A DNA stretch of 64,000 nucleotides from Lithospermum erythrorhizon (Eukaryota; Streptophyta; Magnoliopsida; Boraginales; Boraginaceae), in the NCBI GenBank assembly GCA_019722365.1, contig JADFUC010002059.1, forward strand, positions 124,001 to 188,000, written 5' to 3'. Positions 1 through 12,503 of this stretch are shown one piece after another. Positions within the stretch are counted from its first letter, which is position 1; each line of letters begins with the position of its first letter. A program made the position numbers and the translations under genes. Under the pieces are notes generated by a model that was not told the origin of the DNA, did no database searches, and saw only the letters and a list, made by a program, of their open reading frames with translations.

Positions 1-440
1 GTCATCATCGCTCCCAACATCCTCATTGCTTGAGTCTGAAACAAAAGAGTACGCACCTCCATTTTCGAGAAACCCGGGGAAAAAGAAATTGCTAAAACAA
101 TTATCTATGTTGGAGACACCTCGAGATGTTGCATGGGAGAAACGACGTCGTCGGATGTTCCAAAAAGAGAGGAACAAGAGTGAGGATGTGACCGATGAAG
201 ATATGAATGAGCTCAAAGGTTCTATAGAGCTTGGTTTTGGTTTCAAGGAAGAAGAGGGACAAAAGTTATGCAACACATTGCCTGCTTTGGACCTTTATTT
301 TGCAGTTAACCGTCAATTCTATTCATCTCCATCCAGTCCGGTCTCAACACCTGGCAGCCATGGTTCAGATGCTAATTCATCATCTTCTCCATATCTTGGA
401 GACAGGTCAACATCATTGGGAACCCTAGGGACCGAATCGG
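1..440 (+). CDS. DUF1685 family protein, 5'-partial exon
   Basis: The frame is open from the left edge, so the gene begins outside the window; no ATG near the edge is a credible start. The translation holds the run DELKG-type element (DMNELKGSIELGFGF), then LPALDLYFAVNRQFY, then a Ser-rich stretch and TLGTESG. This is the layout of plant DUF1685 proteins, which have no established biochemical function. A basic KKKLLKQLSMLETPRDVAWEKRR-like segment lies at the N-terminal side; I describe it only as a positively charged region. The C-terminal part is encoded by a separate exon at 1043-1122. The expected donor after base 440 reads GG, not GT. Without splicing, the frame runs a few codons further and stops at 455-457. 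Family assignment is confident; function is unknown. Confidence 0.82.
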
Positions 441-1042
441 GGAATAATGATTCATGAAGATCTAGAATCCGTGGTTTAGCCTGACCTTATAAACAACATG
501 TTTTTTGCTTTCTGTTTTTAAAATTGCTTTTTTTTTAAATTAAAAATCTACCACACTATAAAATATTTTAAAAAAATGCTTAATTACGCTGAATAATATT
601 TCTCGCGAATTCACCGCACTAACTCTAATGGTTCTGCTTTTTTAAAAATGCTTGTTTTAAACAGCAGAATTTTCAATATATAGTAAAACATGCATGTCGG
701 TATAGCTAGCTAGTGTTAGTTTATAAAACGATATTGAAATGCATTTTTATCATTCATATACCTCTGGATCATATTGGATCCTCTTGTACCGATTGAGGTA
801 TAGATTAAACACCAATAAGTAGTTCATACATGGACATAATTTTAATTTTAAGTTAAAAATCATCAATCGTCCAGTTACAAGTTCGGATGGATAGTTGCGT
901 CATGTGCGACATGTAATCGCAAGGCTTCTGATCCACCCCTATATATTTCAATAACAAATTCGACAAAATTGATATTTTTATTATTTCATATTAATATGTT
1001 AATTGGTTCCTAGTAAATTTGATGTTGATAATATATGTATAG

Positions 1043-1122
1043 GTGATGATCCTCAACAAGTAAAGGAAAAGTTGAGGCATTGGGCACAAGCTGTTGCTTG
1101 TTCAGTGTTACAGTCGCACTAA
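1043..1122 (+). CDS. DUF1685 family protein, last exon
   Basis: An acceptor AG at 1041-1042 precedes a short frame reading DDPQQVKEKLRHWAQAVACS and ending VLQSH with TAA at 1120-1122. This is the conserved C-terminal block of plant DUF1685 proteins. The exon begins in phase 1. Joining base 440 to base 1043 restores an S-G-D-D-P junction in frame, which strongly suggests that these two pieces form one gene with a 602-base AT-rich intron (441-1042). The donor problem is described in the findings. I see no polyadenylation signal that I would assign with confidence. Confidence 0.8.
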
Positions 1123-1859
1123 TTAATCGATCAGATTGACAAGCTTGGGCTAAAGAGACAATACAGGCATAATCAAGCATGAAAGAAAGGAAGTACTACA
1201 AATAGTTTATTCTTCACAATGTCAAAATGGTTGACTTAAAAAACATTCCAAAAATATTGTTGGATACTAGGTCAGGAGCCTATTCATAGCCAGCATAATT
1301 GCACATGCACATAATTGACTTTCTATAAGTTCAAAATTCAATAGTGGACAACTCTTGATTGGAAGTCAAGGTGCAGAATTAACTTTGTTAAATTCGGGTC
1401 TTTTAATATAGAAAGAAAACCTAAATGCTGTTTGTGTTTTATTGTTTTGGTTTTCTATATTTTTCATATACTTCTAATGCTACCTAATTCAGAATATAAG
1501 TTACGTTTTTAATAAGTCCCAAGGAACCCATATATCAATATATGTAGTATTCACCGGGTTTCAAATTTTGCTCTGAGGCACGTTCTCCTACTAATGTATG
1601 AAAAGCAATCCATTAGTATATTTATGGAGATAGGCGAGTTGTATGGTAATGGATTGATCAGCCCATTCCTATAATGGAGTAGTATCGTTACAGCACATCT
1701 ACAGTTATTCTGCAACACGTGTCGAATCAGATTATAACCAGCTTAAGCACGCATATCCTCAGCAATTATGCCTATAACACTGTAAGACTAGTTCATCATC
1801 ATTTAAGGTAATCACAAAATTCCATCTCTAAGATTTCTACACTCTATTTTGGATTGCTA
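1123..1859. other. 3' flank of the DUF1685 gene, no gene seen
   Basis: AT-rich sequence without a convincing reading frame, splice structure or terminal repeats. It probably holds the 3'UTR of the DUF1685 gene near its start. Base composition becomes more even from about 1860, where the decayed gypsy element seems to begin. Confidence 0.5.
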
Positions 1860-4800
1860 CTAACTTGATCACGAGGTCCTGCGGGTCGGGTCCCCCCGAC
1901 CAATTCTCATGAAGTCTAACGATCTAATTAAGGAGATCAACCGCCGCTTTTAGGAAAGCCATTGTTTTTTCGGAGATTCCTAGCCGATATTTAACATGGA
2001 TCCTGCATCAATGTTAATCCATAGCAAAATTTGAAGGATCAAATGACGCCTGTCTCAGGGGGGAATGCAAATCAAGTTCCTCAAAATCAAAATACATCAT
2101 AATTCAAACAATCGGAAAGCACCAAATAATTGTGAGATATACCTCGCATCTCAACAACAACTAGGTATCATTTCAATATAAGATATTCGGTGGGAGGTAT
2201 TCTCATGAAAAAGTTCCCGGTATGGTTCACTGCTGGGGAGAACACGTGATCGAGACAAGTAGACCTTATTTTAGAAAGAGATAGACTTGCTCACAAGAGA
2301 AAGAAAGTGGTTTGGATGAGGAAGTTAGCTCATGCGTATCAGAATATAAAAGTTAGAATCCTATCGCACCGATTTAATCTAATCTATACACCAACTTATA
2401 AGCCCCCATACCTAACTATGCTCTAGAGTACGGTAGTAAGTGAAACTTCTGCTGTGCCACATTAGTTGGTACATCAAATAATTCCTTCAAGAGATACCAA
2501 CGCATTCCCCATCAGGGAAATTCTTGCAAATCACATTTCATGAATTTAAATGTGACGACGTTAGCCTCCTTACTGTAGAAGAAGTGTCGCTCTATACCTC
2601 ACGCATCTCTATGCCATTCAATTACGCGACTGCCGCAATACCTTATACCTCAACAGGTTCATTTTACTCACAATTCACACAATACAAATGGGGCGCAGGG
2701 ATCCGCAGTACTGGAAGGATTTTTGATCAAATGACCATTACCACGAACGATATGGACATTTAAGTATCTCTAAATAGTCTAAAAAGAGAAATATTGATCA
2801 GTATATGGAATTACCGGTGAACTCAATTGATTCATACGCCTCATTACGCCAGAATGCCTCTATCACAACATAAGACCTCCATTACGAATAAGTAGGATTT
2901 GTACCTTTTAATGGATCTACAGCAAGCACCACAAGAGCCGCTTAAGGATTTCCACGCGACATGTGCCATTTCCCTTTGGTATCATTCTAAGCATCGACAA
3001 TAAGATAGCTTACATGAATTTTTATCGTGGCTTAAACTATTATGGCAATATCAAGAAGGCACATTTAGATACACCCTCGGTTTAAGGACGAAGCCTGACC
3101 AAACGGTCAATAAGCATACTGACAGAGAATTTGAGAAAGTGAGCAAGTGTCCTCGGGCGACCTTCAAAGCAGTTCTAGTGTAAGTGGATACTTAAGTGCC
3201 ACCGGGGCTAAGCCACAAAATACGGATAGTCGCGCGATGTGGGAAATTTTTAGGAGACCCTATCACCACCACGTAAAGAAATGTCTCGATATGCTCAACC
3301 TATTTCACAACAACAAATGGTGGGCCAAATCCTAATAAGAGTTGCCGTCTCTAAGATTTATTCCCGGATGGCGAACAAAAAACTGTTACCAAAGCCTCCC
3401 AACGGGAGGACAAGAGGGCGAATCAGAGATAAATCATGATACGTGAATACATGTGAGAGTAATGGCCAACGACACGACAACGTCAAAGAATGCCAGTATC
3501 TAGATGGAAAAGTTAACGTTAGGACACTCAAGGAGTCTGTAGACACGCGGAGCACTACGACTCGCCTGGAAGTCCCACCGAGAGAAAATCAGGCACCACC
3601 TAGGGCGCTGACGCGAGTCCACCCAGCGAGGACCGCCAATATTAGATTGGATCGGTCGCATCCACACGATCTCGCCAAAGCCTAGAGGTATGCATTCGAG
3701 GAAATTTAGTAAAAATTACGCTAAGAGTGTTTCATGCCTCATCATCCGTCCTATTTGTGAGGACATTTCATTTTCTTTCGGAATGCTCAATCGCGGTTCC
3801 TGAAGCCGCCATTTATCCGTGGTAATCGGCACTGGACAAAAATTATCGTGAAAGAAATGTTAAAGGGACACCGGGAGCCGCGCACGTGCTTTTGAACCCC
3901 GTCCACATATGATAAACTGTGGCTTCTCGCAACATGTTATGAACAAATGCATACACCTTAATAAAAGTTTATCAAGGCCGGCTTATCCAAAAGTGGAATG
4001 ACAACTTGGATTCTTTATCGCTGGCTCGGCAAAAAAAAATTCATTTATTGGGAGCCCTAGTTACAAATAACTGTGGATTCAATATACAACGGGCCGATTG
4101 AACGACCCATACTAACTCCGCAAGAGAAATCGCTTCATCCTCGCACCTCAATATGAAGTTCCTTAAACCTACGTGGGGGCATAAAAATGTATCACGTGCA
4201 ATCGGGGCAAGTTCGTAATATGTTATAAAACTTTAGTTCCGCCTTTGGGAAAGAGAGAAAATTCAAGAAACGCAATTTGAAAAATCATCATGAAAGCGAC
4301 AGCCCACGGTGGGGAGGTAACCTGGGGCGAGAATGTAAATTCCCGCCAAAGGAGGCGAGAAACCTCGCAGACCGCCTCAGCGAGGAGATCAGAAGGTTCC
4401 ATTCACCTTAAAAAGTGAAAGCCAAAGAAGACGCTCGGAAAGGGAACGATGCTGGGGCGGCAACACAGCAGTGGTCGGATTTCTTTGATTCTGAGTATAA
4501 GGATATATTTGCTAGGTCGAGAGGATATGCCTGATCGACATCGGGCCGGCTAAGCAGCCAGTTTTATCGTGAATTATGTACAAACCCATTGCTAAAAGAA
4601 ACAACGCGACGACGGTAGACGAACCAAATGGACAACTGGAGAATCGCAGACATACTTCGCAGTCTAAACAAAGCACGCCCTGGAAGAACTTCTACCCTTT
4701 ACCTTGTCTTACAAGACTCAGTTGACGGTAATATGGTCACGTAAGCTCGACTTTATGGATGCCGCGGTAGTATCAAATCAAGCATCGCACTCACGACGTA

Positions 4801-5208
4801 AGAAAACCGCTTATAATGTAATAACGACAGAGATTGGTTGAAGCGTAATGCCCATCGGGTTTGAAAAACACAAGGGCCACTTACCAAAGGATGGTTAACT
4901 CCATATTCACCATCCATATTGGGCAAAATATGGAAATATATATTGATGATATGTTAGTAAAGAGTAATCTCCGAGCTGACCATTTGACGCACTCAGGAAA
5001 CATTTGAACAACAGAAGAAGTAGTTTCTAATTAATCCAATAATAAGTAAAATATTCTGTAACCTCTAAAAATTTCCGGGTTACATGACAGAACCAGGAAT
5101 CGAGCCCAATCCCGATAAAAATTAAGACGATAATTTACGCAACCCCTCACAGAGTAAAAGATATTCAAGAACTCACACGATGTCTCATATTCTGAAGCAG
5201 TTCATTTT
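1860..5208 (+). mobile_element. Decayed Ty3/gypsy retrotransposon (Tat-like pol)
   Basis: No intact frame is present, but several segments line up in order with a gypsy polyprotein on the plus strand. The 2900-3300 stretch is gag-like with many stops. The 4440-4640 stretch is like the region entering reverse transcriptase. At 4681-5190 the reverse transcriptase is readable (separate entry). I see no clear LTRs, primer binding site or target duplication, so the left boundary is approximate. The right side is cut exactly where a CACTA terminus starts at 5209. YIDDMLVKS is typical of the Athila/Tat side of plant gypsy elements; the lineage is an inference. Confidence 0.65.
4440..5200 (+). pseudogene. 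Ty3/gypsy reverse transcriptase remnant
   Basis: Pieces in different frames give KNFYPLPCLTRLS, then KLDFMDA, then KTAYNVIT, VMPIGF, and the strand-displacing core YIDDMLVKS (about 4936-4962) followed by ADHLTHS. Downstream, PIPIKIKTIIYATPHRVKDI matches the usual N-P-D-K-I-K-A-I segment that ends the domain. These are the conserved blocks of a gypsy reverse transcriptase, including the catalytic DD pair. At least several frameshifts and stops separate them, so no functional enzyme can be made. Confidence 0.78.
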
Positions 5209-5222
5209 CACTACTAGAAAAA
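5209..5222 (+). repeat. CACTA terminal inverted repeat (left)
   Basis: CACTACTAGAAAAA is an exact match to the common plant CACTA terminus. It starts directly after a run TTTT and directly after the last recognisable gypsy sequence. Confidence 0.75.
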
Positions 5223-6269
5223 CATACTCCATGTATGGTTAAGAAATGACCGACAATCCTATGGCGTCTAGATAATAATGGGTTCAATTGCCGGTTTTTA
5301 AACGCCCGGTTTTTTTTTATTTGGTTTGTAATGTACGCGCTCTGACCTTTCTTAATTTAAAAAAAATCAAAATTAAATATCGATCGCCACCACACCGACG
5401 ATATGTTCTGATATATATATTAAAAAAAGATGCTTTCCACATCATCGGCCCCTCCCCCAAACCCTACTGACCCCCACCCCCTCGCCCCACCCCCGACGCC
5501 AATCGACGCCACCGGCCGAATTTACTCACCGCCACGCCCCCACCACCGGCTCCCAAGCCACCCACCGCACCCACCAAAAAAAAGGCGCGGCTTTTTGCTT
5601 TTTTGTTTTTTTTCGTTGCTGAATGCTTTTAATTGTTTGTTTTATAATTACTTGTATGTTTAATTGTTTTATATTATATGTTTAATTATGATCTAATTTC
5701 TTTTAATTCGCTTTTTTTTTTTGTTATTGTTTTTAATTACTTGTCGTATAATTAGTTTAATTTAAAGATTAATTTGGTAAATTTAATTTGGTTAATTAAT
5801 TATTATTTTGGATTTATTCGCTTTTAATTTATTAATTTGTATAGTTATAAGTTTAATTCATTTTTAATTCGTTTAATTAGTTAGATCAATCAAGCCAATG
5901 TCGGATTTATTTGGTTTAATTTGTTTTGCACTGATCAATCTGGGTAATTGAATTGTTGATGAATTGGAATTGATTGAGTTTGAATTATATTATATTTGAG
6001 TTTGATTGTAATCGAACTGATTTGAATCAATTGATTAAGCCTGGAATTCGATTCGATTCAATTATATTTCGTGATTAAATCGACCGAACTCAATCAATCG
6101 GACATAAAGAATTAGTTTGAATGTCAAGTCAATTAGATCAAATGTTGTTCGAATTAGATTTGAGTTTGAATGTTGCTCAATTGGATCGAATCGATTTCTT
6201 GATTCAATCAATCGATTTGAACGATATTGTTTTAATTTCGATGAATTTTGAATTTTGAAAAACGTTTTG

Positions 6270-8340
6270 GCAGCTCCTGCCAAGAAAACCCCGACGGCTA
6301 AGTCATAATTTACGAGGAGTGACGGTAGACGGTCGCCGAAGAAAGCCTGTGGTACCATCCTGACTGGGCGATCGGTGCCAGCCCATCGTACCATGCCTCG
6401 ACACGCGTATCACTACCTTATCGACCCAAGACGATACCGCGAGCACGCCGGGCCCATATATCCGCGCGCCAGTTTGACGCTCAGTCCAGCGCGTGATCAC
6501 AGCACGCCCATCGACGATAGTCAAGACTCGTCATTACTGACGCCGATTTAATCGAGAGATACAAATGACAGCCGGGTCGAGCCGACGCATTTAATCTTTA
6601 TGGACAGCCCCCAGACTGGCCGGGGTCGGCACGCTGATCCGGCGAACATCGCCATCTCTGGCTCGCCGTCAGAGGATGGCCGCCACGCTTCGGCGGCGGC
6701 ACGCATCTAACGAACCGCTTTTGTTTAAGGCAGCTCGCTGGGTAAAATAAACGTTCTTCGAACCAAATAAGGAACACGGTGGAGATCCGTGGCCACACCT
6801 GATATGCATGATCAAAGCACGGCGATTTATATATGGAATGCTTTTTGGTAAGTATTTAAATATAAAAAGTTTTTGATTTTTGAATTGTGAAATTAGACTA
6901 ACTTAATTTTGCATTTATTTCCAGATCTATACGAGATTCTGTGTAGGAGTCAGGCTATGCCGACGCCTGTGGGAGTTTCTGAATGCGTTAGGTGGCGTAG
7001 ATCTTCTACGCATGGAAGACAACGCGTCATGCAAGGCTGGTGGGCGTGATCTATCCGGTTTTCTCCCTCAATTCGCCTAATCGTGACTAGGACCTCGTCT
7101 CGGGAGAAGTACGCTGCACGCGTTAGGATGACTAGCGTCAATCTCCCAAAAGAATCGATGTAACCGCAGCATGACTTCGCCGGGACGGCTCCCGACGGAG
7201 CTCCTCTCAGCATCTCCTGCAGCCAGCGGCCTTCAGCGAGGCTCCATGATTTGTAAGCTCGAACTACAATTTAATTTTCATTATTTCCAATTATTAACTA
7301 TGTATTTTTAATTACAAGCCAGTGTTGAAGAACACCACGCCTTGCCACCGGTCGTACTTATTAGATTTGACGGACTGCCTCACAACTACTACTCTGCCTT
7401 TCTCAGCAGATTTTTCAGTCTCACCACGCACCGGGTAGTCTCCTGGGCCGTGGCCACTCCATCCTAATTATTCGTGTCAAGCACGCTTAACATCGAGTTC
7501 TTATAGGACGAAGCCCGAAAGAAGATGCATCTTATCAAACATATCACACACCATGTTACCACACACACACACACACACATACACATTTCATGGGCTCTGC
7601 ATTACATCAGGACCTGGAAGCTGCCCTTCGCCGTTGAATATTCGTCTCGATCTTAACAAGAAGGCTGGCAAGTACCCACGAACCGACGGGAATTTTGCCA
7701 ACCCCAAGCATTGAGATCGCTTTTGTGCTTTAAATTTTTATACATTAAATTTAAACGTTATTTTTATAATGCTGAGTTATATTTCATTCTCTTATGCTTC
7801 TATAACTCGCGGTGATTTAGTACGCGGCCCTTAAGTTCACTGTGTTATCACGGACTGGATCCATTAAAGGCTCCAAGGGACAGTGGATCGTGACGCACTT
7901 AGCCCAGGTCAAGGCCGGAGAAAGGCCGGATGTTTGAGCCGGTTATACCGTACCGGCTGATGGACGCCGTCCATCGGACCAGCCTCCAAATTGCAGCCGC
8001 GGCAGCTGTTTGTCGCCGAGTCCCAGGCGGTGCGAACAAGACGCCGAGGAAGCATCATGGGCTCAAGAATCAAAGTGCCCAACCGCATGCGACATGTCTA
8101 GAAAGCTATACGGGAGTTCGCTGGCCGCTGGATGGCTGGATTGCCTCACCAAGCTTGTAGGGACTACGCAGATCGCTTATGCCCATTCGCCCCCCCATCC
8201 TCGCCTTTAGCCAAGCGACCTGCAGTCAAGTAGCGCATCTCTCATCTTTCCCCATCCCGCCACCTGCATTCATTAGTGAAGGTTTCCACTTCCCCCAATA
8301 CTGCACTCAGCACTAGCGAAATTTACCCCCCCTGAAAGAT
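6270..8340 (+). pseudogene. CACTA second-ORF-type gene, broken exons
   Basis: GC-rich blocks at about 6270-6847, 6925-7252, 7319-7720 and 7810-8340 alternate with T-rich segments. Splice-like borders are visible: GTAAGT at 6848 with CCAG ending at 6924, and GTAAGC at 7253 with AG at 7317-7318. The same order of blocks and introns recurs in the second CACTA block at 26721-28310. None of the blocks has a long frame. I cannot show a Transposase_24 signature here; the assignment rests on position and on the shared exon plan. Confidence 0.4.
7559..7586. repeat. (AC)n microsatellite
   Basis: An uninterrupted AC run of about ten units followed by ATACACAT. It lies between exon-like blocks of the CACTA element. 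Confidence 0.85.
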
Positions 8341-8639
8341 TAGATGTTTTCAGATATGGATATTTTTCTTAATTATTTTGTTTAATTATTTATGGATATT
8401 TTTATGTTTTATGGTTTGATTTGTGTTTTTATGTTTTTATTTACACTATCGCTAGAATCTTTATAAAACACGCAAGAATCAACAACTTTCATTAGTATAT
8501 GTTCATAGACCAGAATAAAATACCTGATGTTACGCTGTCAAGCTTATACTGAATCAATGATTTGTGTTTATAGTTTCGATTTGTGTTTATGGTTTAATTT
8601 GTTTTTATAGGTTGTATAAAACATGGTCATCCACTGCCA

Positions 8640-9155
8640 AAATCGTGTCGGGTCGTGTCTGTGATATCATTTGGCGTTGCCGTAGGTTTCCTCGGGGACA
8701 TCGGGTTCACGCCGTCAAGGCCGAGTTCGGTAGGTCCGGGCGCCGTCGGGTGTCGGTAGTCGTGAGGGTGTCGCTTGGTCGTCGGTGTGGCGTCGTCTTT
8801 AAACAATAAAATTATTTTTCTTCTTTTTTTAATGTTTTGGCATTCACCACTATTACGTATAATAATCAGCTGATATATTATTAAAAAATATACTGAAATT
8901 ATGTATAGTCGAAAGTATAACTCGAATTATTTGTACATCATATACCGTGGGCGACTATTATCGACGTGGAATATTTCAGTATTTATAATATATATATTAC
9001 TTAACATATAACTAATTTGGAATAAAAATATATTTATTATACGTTGAAATACTATTAATTGGCAAAAAATAAGAAAAACGGAGGGTTTCAGGGTTTTGGC
9101 GTTAATATGCCGGGTTTGCGTCGGGTACCGTTAGACCGACACCGGACCGACGCCA
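8640..9155. repeat. CACTA subterminal repeats (right side)
   Basis: Short GC-rich motifs such as GTCGGGT, GTCGGTAG, GCCGTCGGGTG and GACGCC recur in 8640-8800 and again in 9100-9155, separated by AT-rich DNA. Dense subterminal motifs close to the termini are a hallmark of CACTA elements, where the second protein binds. Confidence 0.55.
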
Positions 9156-9167
9156 TTTCTAATATAT

Positions 9168-10140
9168 AAAATCGAACTCACAGACGACAAGAATGCAAAC
9201 CCAATAAAAAACTTCTCCCTCACCCTTACCATCCCCTCTATATCAACTCCGAATCCTAGGTACGTTTTGATATTTTTAAGTTCAATTATATTCAATTATG
9301 TGCAATTATGTCCAAGTAATTTATTTTTTCATTTAATTTATTTTTTATTCCAACTGAATTTAACTACAATAGTTATTTATGTTCAAGTATTATGTCCAAT
9401 TATTATGTCCAATTAATTATGTTCAATTGTTGTCCAATTATATACTTTCAATAATGTCCAATTATGTACAATAATGTCCAATTATTTAATTTTTTTCATT
9501 TAATTTAAATATATTCAGGAAAAATGTCCAAGCACTGCTTCGATGTATATAATTCATGGGTGTTAGGATGTCTACGTGAATCCCGTGATATCTACAAAGT
9601 TTAGCGAAACCGTGGAGGTCGTTAATGCCAGTGGATGCAAATACATTATCCGATGAACTGAATTCGGCTCAAATCAAACACAAGAGCCAGAAATTCTAAG
9701 TGACGGATCTTTATTCTAGCATCAATAGCAAACAAAGATACTATCTTCGCTACATCTCGAAAGGTAGAAAGCATAAGTTCAGTCAAAGCACAGAATGAAG
9801 AATAACGCTAAGCCTAGTTGATTGACTCATATGCAAAATGTTAATGCGGTCGTTTTAAATACCGAAGATATCTTTCAAGAGTGAGCATCAACCGCCGCCG
9901 TTTCAAGGATTCATCAACGAAGTGCCATGATCGTCAGCGGCGGATATTCCAATTTGTTACCGAAGCACATTCTGGGCCACAATTTGCTACTGGGATGCTT
10001 CACAAAGACGCTGGCTGACTACCTGGATAACGCATTGTACTCAAGAGAAGCCTATTTCGAACAATACCTTCAGCGGTGGCTTAAGCCTCGGAAGAGAATT
10101 AGGATCCACCGCTTTTATTTTCTCAAGTTGTAATAATCGA
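9168..10140 (+). pseudogene. TE-derived coding fragment, DUF4216-side similarity
   Basis: A possible non-coding first exon ends at CCTAG followed by GTACGT (about 9259). After an AT-rich intron with repeated TGTCCAATTA motifs, an AG acceptor at about 9520 leads into ATGTCC at 9526. The frame is soon broken. A block at 9817-9905 closely resembles 33949-34038, which lies just downstream of the DUF4216-like part of the TNP2 pseudogene: both contain ACTCATATGCAAAATGT and GATATCTTTC. This suggests a piece of CACTA coding sequence. A 68-residue frame at 9927-10133 is open but matches nothing I recognise. Confidence 0.4.
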
Positions 10141-10956
10141 CAAATCCTTAAGGGGCGTGTGTAAATAATCAGCGTAATTACTTTACTTTCACATTTACAT
10201 TCCGTCTCCCCGCCTCCCCTCTTTACTTTCTTTTGTTTTCTTGTTTATTTTCAAGAACTAATGACGCTTAATACCATTTTAAATATGAAAACAAATGTCA
10301 TCCATCTCCATTAAGTTGAGTTTTGTTTGCCATTGCAAGAAATTCTCAGCTGATTAACTTTCGCCAGGCACGCGTCGGGTTAAAGGTCGGCCTTGCCGGT
10401 TCCAGGCTTTTACATTATTCAAACCGGTAACCAGTTATCGGTAGCCGGTCCTCAAAATTTTCTTTATTCTACTTAAAATAAAGTGCGGGAATTTTAAAAT
10501 ATTTTATACGACGTATGCTTGTCGCATACGTCCTTCTAAAATTCTTTAACTCATACCCTTTCCACTATAAATCACTTCTAATCACATAATCACTATATTT
10601 TTACATTTTAACTTACAATTTCTAACTCATACCTCAATTATAATTCTACTTATTTTTTTGTTTAATTTTATAATAATGGCTACTAACTTTTTTACATTAT
10701 TTCTTTTAGGGAAATTATTTTGAGGTAATTATTTGTTAGATATCTAATTATTTATTATCTACTAACCTTGTTATATTGTTTCATTTAGTAGGAAAATTGT
10801 TTGATTATGTTCATTCAATTATTTTATTTAATTTGTTATATTTTGATTTTTTGCGTTCATCTAATTTTTTTTATCTTGATAATAATGCTGTTACATTTCA
10901 TTTTTATTGTAGGAAAATTATCCAAAGAGAAAGTGGAAAATTTTGATGTTTGATGT
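10141..10956. other. AT-rich spacer with recurring GGAAAATT segments
   Basis: No coding sequence recognised. The motif TAGG(A)AAATTRTT occurs at about 10708, 10789 and 10912, each after a T-rich tract, giving an intron-acceptor look. A GC-rich patch at 10370-10450 has small inverted motifs around CCGGTAACC and GGTAGCCGG. Origin not determined. Confidence 0.35.
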
Positions 10957-11139
10957 TTGTTGGATGATTTCGATTATCGCTTGGCGTTATTATTTTGTTT
11001 GACGCTTACATCATTGCTCTCATGTTTTTGGGACAAGATTGCTATTATTGTTCGATGTTTACGTTGTTGTCGATATTTTTATTTGATGTTTATATTATTT
11101 TTGATGTTTTTGTATGTCAAGCTTGGCCATGTTTTTTGG

Positions 11140-12503
11140 GTATTTTTATGTAATTTTGCACATCCGTTTCTTCCAAGACCGCTCTGGCCTGCGACTCACA
11201 GCCCCTCAGTATTTAACTCCGCCGACCCCACCTCCGTGGCTCCAACTGCCCTTTTACTGCCCCCTCGGTACCTCCTCTCACAGACGCTGGCCGGTGAAGA
11301 CATGTATCGTTCGCCCACTCCTCGAATATCGAGATACCCTCGGCTATATGTCCCATCGCCACATCGGAAACAAATCTCTCTCTCTCTCGACAACTGATTC
11401 CATGGACCCATTTGCCCACAACGAAATATCGGTCGCTTGAACTCCCTGGTGACAATTGCCCGAGATCCACTGCATCTCATTGCATACCGTAAAAGAAGCA
11501 GCTCGCACAGCTCGGACGCAATCGTGTACATCTAAAATGACTCTAGTCGACGAAGCCGGCCGAAAGGTCCTCCCGTAACCCTAATCCGGGGATGATCCAC
11601 CGGTAATCGACCACTCCCTCGTCAGACTCTCTTCGACCCTCCGCTCAAAGTTCACCTAATTCCATCTCTACTTTGAATGCAATTGCCTCAACTCATGGAA
11701 ACTCCTGTGAGCCACAAAGCGATATGGTGGCGACCCTCCCATATCAACCCATCTCGACCGCGAATCCTGCCCAAGCATACCTGAAAGGCACGACATAACT
11801 CTACTGAAATTGCCTTTCGTGACCCCTCAACAGATCACCACGAGTCAAACTGTGTAGATCCCTCTCCAAAGTACCTACGTTGGTACTCATACAATATTCT
11901 CTTCAACAAATACGCTACAAAAGAAATTCTAAGTCACTCCGGTCCTCCCAGCGTGAGATAGTCGGTTACCTCACCAATCGCGGGGCCGCCACCATGCAAT
12001 CTATATGGCTCACCCCGACCCCTCATCTCACCCTCAATACCCATGGGCCTCCCAAAATTTAATAAACTTATAGTACTGTGAAACCAAATCTAAGAACTTA
12101 GATCTCTTCAAGAATCACAAAAGTTTACTACTGATCGCCATTCATGCTGCACTAAATCTCTCCTAACATGTATTCTGGCATCCCCAAGAATGTAGTCAAT
12201 CGGGACATCAGTGTATGGACCGAACTCGTTGCTCCACACCTGGGCTCACTCTCGCCCCCACAACTCCACCGCACGCCGGCCACCCTCTAGCCTCTAGTAC
12301 CCCGCTCACCTGCACCCGCACGTCTCCGCGGCACGGTCGCCTACACGCCTCAACTCCCCGGTGGTATCCTCACGCTTCACGGAAACGAAAGAAGCATTTA
12401 GACTCCGTAAAAGGACTCAAACTGCATAACCCAGTTAACACAACCTTTTATGTAATACATAACCACACATTCATTGAGAAACCTATACCTACAATTTTAA
12501 AAT
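11140..12503 (-). pseudogene. Ty3/gypsy gag remnant with CCHC knuckle
   Basis: On the minus strand two adjacent frames give ICFRCGDG and then MGHIAEG across 11337-11374. With a one-base slip these form the C-x2-C-x4-H part of a retroviral zinc knuckle; the last Cys is not evident. A second RCGQMGPW-like motif lies just upstream. A Ser/Gly-rich stretch (YMSSPASV, YRGGS) follows, as it does after the knuckle in chromoviral gag. The region lies immediately downstream, in minus orientation, of the LTR at 12504-14442, so it is the start of that element's inside. The frame is broken and the rest of pol is absent. Confidence 0.55.

Larger units (their letters stand above)
5209..9167 (+). mobile_element. 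CACTA-like DNA transposon, no TNP2
   Basis: The left end reads CACTACTAGAAAAA, the canonical CACTA/En-Spm terminus. The right end is degenerate, TTTCTAATATAT at 9156-9167, which matches the inverted terminus in part. GC-rich subterminal motifs of the GTCGG type lie at 8640-8800 and 9100-9155. The inside holds a C-rich leader (5430-5590), then GC-rich exon-like blocks separated by T-rich introns with GT-AG borders. No TNP2 transposase domain is visible, so the element looks non-autonomous. The flanking 3-mers (TTT left, AAA right) do not match, so the right boundary is provisional. Confidence 0.62.

Noticed and set aside
10957..11440. Two overlapping plus-strand frames
   Set aside because: They lie opposite the minus-strand gag knuckle, which has the better family evidence.
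12480..12503. Primer binding site beside the LTR at 12504
   Set aside because: The sequence does not match the TCTGATACCA complement seen at the LARD; it is too diverged to call.
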